Position numbers and translations under genes: made by a program | Part shown: positions 8,507-12,842 of the stretch, one piece after another | How the letters are laid out: every line of letters starts with the position of its first letter | Numbering within the stretch: position 1 is the first letter of the stretch | The notes under the pieces: model-generated | Seen by the model: the letters and a program-made list of their open reading frames with translations, nothing else | Database searches by the model: none | What the model was told of the DNA's origin: nothing | From: Anaeromyces robustus | Lineage: Eukaryota > Neocallimastigomycota > Neocallimastigomycetes > Neocallimastigales > Neocallimastigaceae | Assembly: GCA_002104895.1 (NCBI GenBank) | Contig: MCFG01000722.1 | Coordinates: 1-12,842 of the forward strand | DNA length: 12,842 nucleotides | Reading direction: 5' to 3'

Positions 8507-8552
8507 TAGTGGCAACATTTTTCTTTATGTAACATGTAACACATTGCCACTA
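8507..8552. repeat. Hairpin TAGTGGCAA/TTGCCACTA, GC-richer than its surroundings
   Basis: Nine-base arms (8507-8515 and 8544-8552) pair exactly across a 28-base loop that itself holds GTAACATGTAAC. The arms are the only GC-containing words for hundreds of bases, so the pairing is unlikely to come from composition alone. An (AAAT)n run follows directly. It may be the relic of a small element or a structured RNA. Confidence 0.6.
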
Positions 8553-8675
8553 TTAAATAAATAAATAAATAAATAAAATTATAAAATATCTTAATAGTTA
8601 TTTTTTATCCAAATCACTTTTTATTTATTTATTTATATAAATAATATATGTTATATTAATTTTATAATATTATAG

Positions 8676-9104
8676 TTATATATTATTATTTAATATTATA
8701 TATTATTATTAATTATTATCTTATATATGCTTATATATGATATAAATAATATATAATTTTTAATAGAATTAGATAAGTATATTATTTGTTCAACTTTTCT
8801 GTAAGAATTTTTTTTTTTTTTTTATTCTTTATTAATGGTTATAATAAATAATAATAGTAATAATATTATATAATTTATTTATTTATTAATTATTATTTTA
8901 TTTATTTATTAATTATTATATATATTTACATATATATTATAATAAATTATTTAATTAGCATCTATATATGATTAATAGAATTTTTATAAAAATTAATATT
9001 ATTGGTTGAACATTAATTAAATAATATAAACATAAAAAAAATTTTTTTTTCTGTTTATAGAGTTCATACATTTTACCATATTTTTAATATGTAAAAGTGT
9101 CCAT
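8676..9104. repeat. Tandem repeat, unit A (about 429 bp)
   Basis: First of two adjacent direct copies; the second starts at 9105. Shared landmarks in order are TTATATATTATTATTTAAT, the CAACTTTTCTGTAAG block (8791), a long T run, TTAATGGTTATAAT, ATTGGTTGAACATTAATT, CTGTTTATAGAGTTCATAC and GTGTCCAT. No coding potential is seen. Its segment 8720-8777 is in the opposite orientation to the equivalent segment of unit B. Confidence 0.85.
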
Positions 9105-9568
9105 TTATATATTATTATTTAATATTATATATTATTATTAATTATTAATTATTATCTTATTTAATTCTATTAAAAATTATATATTATTTATATCATATAT
9201 AAACATATATAAGTATATTATTTGTTTATTTATTGTTCAACTTTTCTGTAAGAATTTTTTTTTTTTTTTTTTATTCTTTATTAATGGTTATAATAAATAA
9301 TAATAGTAATAATATTATATAATTTATTTATTTATTAATTATTATTTTATTTATTTATTAATTATTATATATATTTACATATATTTTTATATTCGCATAT
9401 ATATTATAATAAATTATTTAATTAACATCTATATATGATTAATAGAATTTTTATAAAAATTAATATTATTGGTTGAACATTAATTAAATAATATAAACAT
9501 AAAAAAAATTGTTTTCTGTTTATAGAGTTCATACATTTTACCATATTTTTAATATGTAAAGTGTCCAT
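9105..9568. repeat. Tandem repeat, unit B (about 464 bp)
   Basis: Second copy of the repeat, directly abutting the first. It is longer because of small insertions: about 8 bases near 9224-9232, one extra TTA unit near its start, a slightly longer T run, and about 18 bases (near 9386-9403) containing TATTCGCA. Point differences include AGCATCT to AACATCT. The right boundary is where GTGTCCATTTATA ceases to match. The divergence suggests an older duplication than that of the flanking genes. Confidence 0.85.
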
Positions 9569-9934
9569 TTATAGAATTTTAAAATTTTTAAAAATTTAAT
9601 TTTTTTTTTTTTCTTTAAAATATAACTTATTTCAAATTCGATATTATTAAAGTTAAAAATAGATTAAGTTGTAAATTATTAATGACTAATTTGATTATAT
9701 ATATAAAAAACAAAAAAAAACTAAAGAAATATATATATTATATTATTAATGACTAGAAACTAAAAAAAATTCATAATCCAGTTAATCTTAAAAAAGAAAA
9801 ATAAATAAGTTTTATAATTAGTAGAGTAGAAATTATTTTTTCTTATTTTTTTTTTTTTTTTTTGTTATTTCTAAAAAAAAAAATAATTTATGATATATAT
9901 TATTTTTGTAAAATCATAATTTGTAAAAGTAAAA
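9569..9934. other. AT-rich upstream region of gene 2
   Basis: No gene is supported. It contains a repeated ATTAATGACTA word (near 9678 and 9745) and a T run at about 9845-9863, less than 100 bases before the ATG. It shows no recognisable similarity to the sequence upstream of gene 1, although the coding regions are nearly identical. The two genes may therefore have different promoters. Confidence 0.6.
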
Positions 9935-12842
9935 ATGAAATTGTATAATACTTACCCAATAAAAGAAAATAAAAATAATTTAATTTTTATTTCTATTTTA
10001 TCAGGTGTATTGTTTATTAGTGTAATTTATTTAAATTGTATTAATAAACAAAAAGTTTTCTATGGTAAAATTGAAAATTTATTGCGTGAAAATCATAAAA
10101 GTATTTTAATAAATAATACTATCAAAAATGATATCATTTCAAATGACATTAACCTTAACCTTAACTCTGAAGCTTTAAAATATGAAAAGGATGATGATTA
10201 TATATTAAATTATAAAGGAGGTGAACTTGAACCAGAATGGGAATGGGTAAAGAATATATCCATTTTATATACTTGGGTGGATGGTTCTGATATTGATTTT
10301 CTTGAAGAAAAATCAAAATACAATGGTGGTGAAAGAGATATTAATAGTAGATTTCGTTCAGCAGATGAACTTCGTTATTCTATTCGTTCTGTAGAAAAAT
10401 ATTTACCATGGCATGAAGGTAATATATATATTTTAACAGCTCAACAAATACCACAATGGCTAAATACTACAAATTCTAAAATAAAAATGGTTTATCATAA
10501 AGATGTTATTCCTAAGCATGTCACTCCAACTTATGATTCTGGTACTATAGAATTATATTTAGATAAAATACCAGGAATTACTGAACAATTTCTTTTCTTT
10601 AATGATGATGTTTTCTTAAATAATTATGTACATCCTGCCTTTTTCTTCACCACTAAGGAACATTATCCAAAAATATATTTGGAAAGATTAGTGAAATTCA
10701 ATAAGAAAATGGTTCATAAAGAATTAAATCGTAATGATATTAATAATAATTTTTATTCTATATCTTATCATACGGATTTAATTATTAAAAAGTATTTTGA
10801 TCCAAAATTCAAGTATTATTATTTAGAACATACAGTTCATGTTTTTTATCGTGATTTAATGGAACCATTTAGACAACTTTTTGAAAATGAATTAAACGTT
10901 GTTATTTCTGATAGATTTAGAAATCCATATAAGCCTCATACTTTATATTTATTTTTAATGTTTCAACATTATGCTACTAAACATCCTGAATTTCCTCATA
11001 AATTTGGAGGTCAAGGTAAAGCAAAAGATTTTAAAGGATATGAATTACCTAAAGATAGAACTATTCAAAAATATTCTTCAGTATTAAATTATCCTAAAGA
11101 ACATGAAGGAAGAATAAAATTTGGAAGAATTAATGATAATCTTAAGGCAAATCAAGATGAAATGATTTTCTTTAAAACTCATTCTGAAGTTTTAGTTTAC
11201 AATTTTAATGATAGATATACAAAGGATGAAGCATTATATCAATTTTCAGAATATATGATTACTAAATATCCATGGCCATGTTCTTTTGAAAAAAAAGAAT
11301 ACGTAGAATTAGAAAATTTTATACGTTCACGAATAAATGAAATTGAAGAATTTGAAACAGAAAACAATGGACTTGATGATGATAATAGTGAAATAATTAC
11401 TACTACCGAAGAATTATTAAATCAACCTCTTTTTAAACATAAAAATGAAATTGTCAAAGAATATCTTCACTTAAAAGATAGTTTCTCAGTACCAAATCAA
11501 ATGAGTACTAGAGAAAAAGAAGAAATTGAATCACTTCAAAATTATAGTGATGAAAATGAAACATTAGGTAAAGAATGGAAATGGATAGAAAATATTTCTA
11601 TGGTATATATTTTTGATAAAAATAAGGATATGGAAATTAGAAAATTAAAATATTCTATTCAATCCTTGATAAAATATTTACCATGGTTCAAAGGTAAAAT
11701 ATTTATTATTATTGCACCAAATGAAATGTTAGTAAATAATTTGAAATCTTCATTTAAAGATGAAGATTATTTTAATCAAATTGAAATACTTACCTCGGAT
11801 AAAATTGTTCCTGATTGCTATAAGGACAATAATAATGATACTCATATTATTGAAATGTATTTAGATAAAATTCCAGGTTTATCTGAAAGATTTATCTATC
11901 TTAATCAAAATCATTTCTTTATTAAAAATACTCATCCTCGTTTCTTCTTTAGTAATGATGAATTCTTCCCAAAATATAATTTAAAACCATCTTTATCATC
12001 TCGGGAAATGAGAAATCAAAGGAGAAATGACCGAGCATTTTATAATACTTTTAAATTAATTGAAGACTATTATGGTAGATCATATATTCATCATTGGAGA
12101 TTCTTAAAAAATGCACCATGTCCATTATATCGTGATTTATTTGAACCTGTACGTCAAACATTTAAAAATCCTCTTCATAAATCATTTATAAATAATAAAA
12201 AAGCAGTAGATTCACTATTACCTCTCTATTTGGTAATTAATTATAATATTTATGCAACAGCGCAAGTTAATTATCCAGATTATGTTGGTGGTTATGGTAC
12301 AATTAAAAATGCCAAAGCACCAGTTCTTAATGCTGAAAGAACAATTGAATATTATGGATTTGAAGAAACTTCCTTATTTGTTGATAAAAATACTATGATT
12401 ACTGATTTACCACTTACTGATAATCTTTGTAAACATAATGAATTTAATAGACGTATTGCCAGAGATAATATTTTATTTTTAAGTATTTACAGTACAAGTG
12501 AAATTGAAAATAATGAATCTTTAGATATTTACTATTTATCGACTTATTTTGATGATGAATGTGTTTCTTCTTCCAATACTAAAGTTTCTGTTATCCTTCC
12601 TACTTATAATGGTGCCGAATATTTAGAACATGGTATAAAAGCTATTTTAGATCAAACTCTTAAAGAAATTGAATTAATTATTATTAATGATGCTTCTACA
12701 GATAATACTACAGAAATATTAACAAAGTATGAAAATGATAATCGTATTACTATTGTAAATTTACAAAACAATGGAGGTATAGGAAGAGGAAGAAATATAG
12801 GAATGGAAATTGCTAAAGGAGAATTTATTGGATTTATGGATG
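9935..12842 (+). CDS. Membrane-anchored double-Stealth / GT2 glycosyltransferase fusion (copy 2, cut by window end)
   Basis: The second copy of the gene at 2557 is open for 969 complete codons with no stop before the window ends. It has the same order: membrane helix (about 15-36), intact Stealth module 1 (YTWVDGSD, FNDDVF), Stealth module 2 without the acidic motifs, and the start of GT2 (VSVILPTYNG, IINDAST). The last full codon is the first Asp of the DxD motif, so the rest should lie just beyond. The ATG follows in-frame TAA 9917-9919. The N-terminus MKLYNTYPIKEN differs from copy 1 (MFYNIYASKNN) and is one residue longer. Further changes seen are A203T (copy-1 numbering), R443K, and a variable linker with one added Thr. 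From 11405 onward I see no nucleotide difference from copy 1. It is likely a functional paralogue unless the unseen 3' part is broken. Confidence 0.9.
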   Translation, partial: MKLYNTYPIKENKNNLIFISILSGVLFISVIYLNCINKQKVFYGKIENLLRENHKSILINNTIKNDIISNDINLNLNSEALKYEKDDDYILNYKGGELEPEWEWVKNISILYTWVDGSDIDFLEEKSKYNGGERDINSRFRSADELRYSIRSVEKYLPWHEGNIYILTAQQIPQWLNTTNSKIKMVYHKDVIPKHVTPTYDSGTIELYLDKIPGITEQFLFFNDDVFLNNYVHPAFFFTTKEHYPKIYLERLVKFNKKMVHKELNRNDINNNFYSISYHTDLIIKKYFDPKFKYYYLEHTVHVFYRDLMEPFRQLFENELNVVISDRFRNPYKPHTLYLFLMFQHYATKHPEFPHKFGGQGKAKDFKGYELPKDRTIQKYSSVLNYPKEHEGRIKFGRINDNLKANQDEMIFFKTHSEVLVYNFNDRYTKDEALYQFSEYMITKYPWPCSFEKKEYVELENFIRSRINEIEEFETENNGLDDDNSEIITTTEELLNQPLFKHKNEIVKEYLHLKDSFSVPNQMSTREKEEIESLQNYSDENETLGKEWKWIENISMVYIFDKNKDMEIRKLKYSIQSLIKYLPWFKGKIFIIIAPNEMLVNNLKSSFKDEDYFNQIEILTSDKIVPDCYKDNNNDTHIIEMYLDKIPGLSERFIYLNQNHFFIKNTHPRFFFSNDEFFPKYNLKPSLSSREMRNQRRNDRAFYNTFKLIEDYYGRSYIHHWRFLKNAPCPLYRDLFEPVRQTFKNPLHKSFINNKKAVDSLLPLYLVINYNIYATAQVNYPDYVGGYGTIKNAKAPVLNAERTIEYYGFEETSLFVDKNTMITDLPLTDNLCKHNEFNRRIARDNILFLSIYSTSEIENNESLDIYYLSTYFDDECVSSSNTKVSVILPTYNGAEYLEHGIKAILDQTLKEIELIIINDASTDNTTEILTKYENDNRITIVNLQNNGGIGRGRNIGMEIAKGEFIGFMD

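Noticed and set aside
8676-9568. CRISPR-like or satellite array
   Set aside because: There are only two long adjacent copies with no regular spacer; a simple tandem duplication explains it.

Overview
The window looks like nuclear DNA from a very AT-rich eukaryote. The non-coding parts are almost pure A/T with long poly-A and poly-T runs, (AT)n and (TTTA)n tracts. The coding parts are long, intron-free, clearly less AT-rich and free of in-frame stops under the standard code. My best guess is an anaerobic gut fungus (Neocallimastigomycota), because those genomes combine extreme AT intergenic DNA with many expanded families of bacterial-type carbohydrate enzymes. A dictyostelid-like protist is the main alternative. 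This is inference from style, not from a marker gene.

Layout: 1-2556 is AT-rich intergenic DNA holding one small GC-richer patch (about 150-250). 2557-5964 (+) is a complete 1135-residue membrane-anchored glycan enzyme: an N-terminal membrane anchor, a full Stealth (hexose-1-phosphate transferase) module with CR1 to CR4, a second Stealth module that has lost the acidic active-site motifs, and a C-terminal GT2 (GT-A fold) glycosyltransferase. 5965-6666 is AT-rich with a 51-bp tandem repeat. 6667-7090 is a sharply bounded GC-rich island with no ORF but many nested complementary segments, and is the best candidate here for an undescribed structured RNA or structured mobile element. 7091-9934 is AT-rich and full of perfect palindromes. 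It also holds a two-copy tandem repeat of about 430-465 bp in which a 58-bp internal segment is inverted in one copy. 9935-12842 (+) is a second copy of the Stealth-Stealth-GT2 gene, cut by the window end inside the GT2 DxD motif.

The two genes lie in the same orientation about 7.4 kb apart and are almost identical at nucleotide level, except for the first 17 codons, a stretch in the linker between the two Stealth modules, and one isolated codon. The sequences upstream of the two genes are not recognisably related. That mosaic fits gene conversion between older tandem paralogues, or a recent duplication with patchy change. The protein architecture suggests a Golgi or secretory-pathway enzyme that makes a phosphate-linked or otherwise repeating glycan, with the Stealth and GT2 modules adding different units. 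The substrates cannot be read from the sequence.
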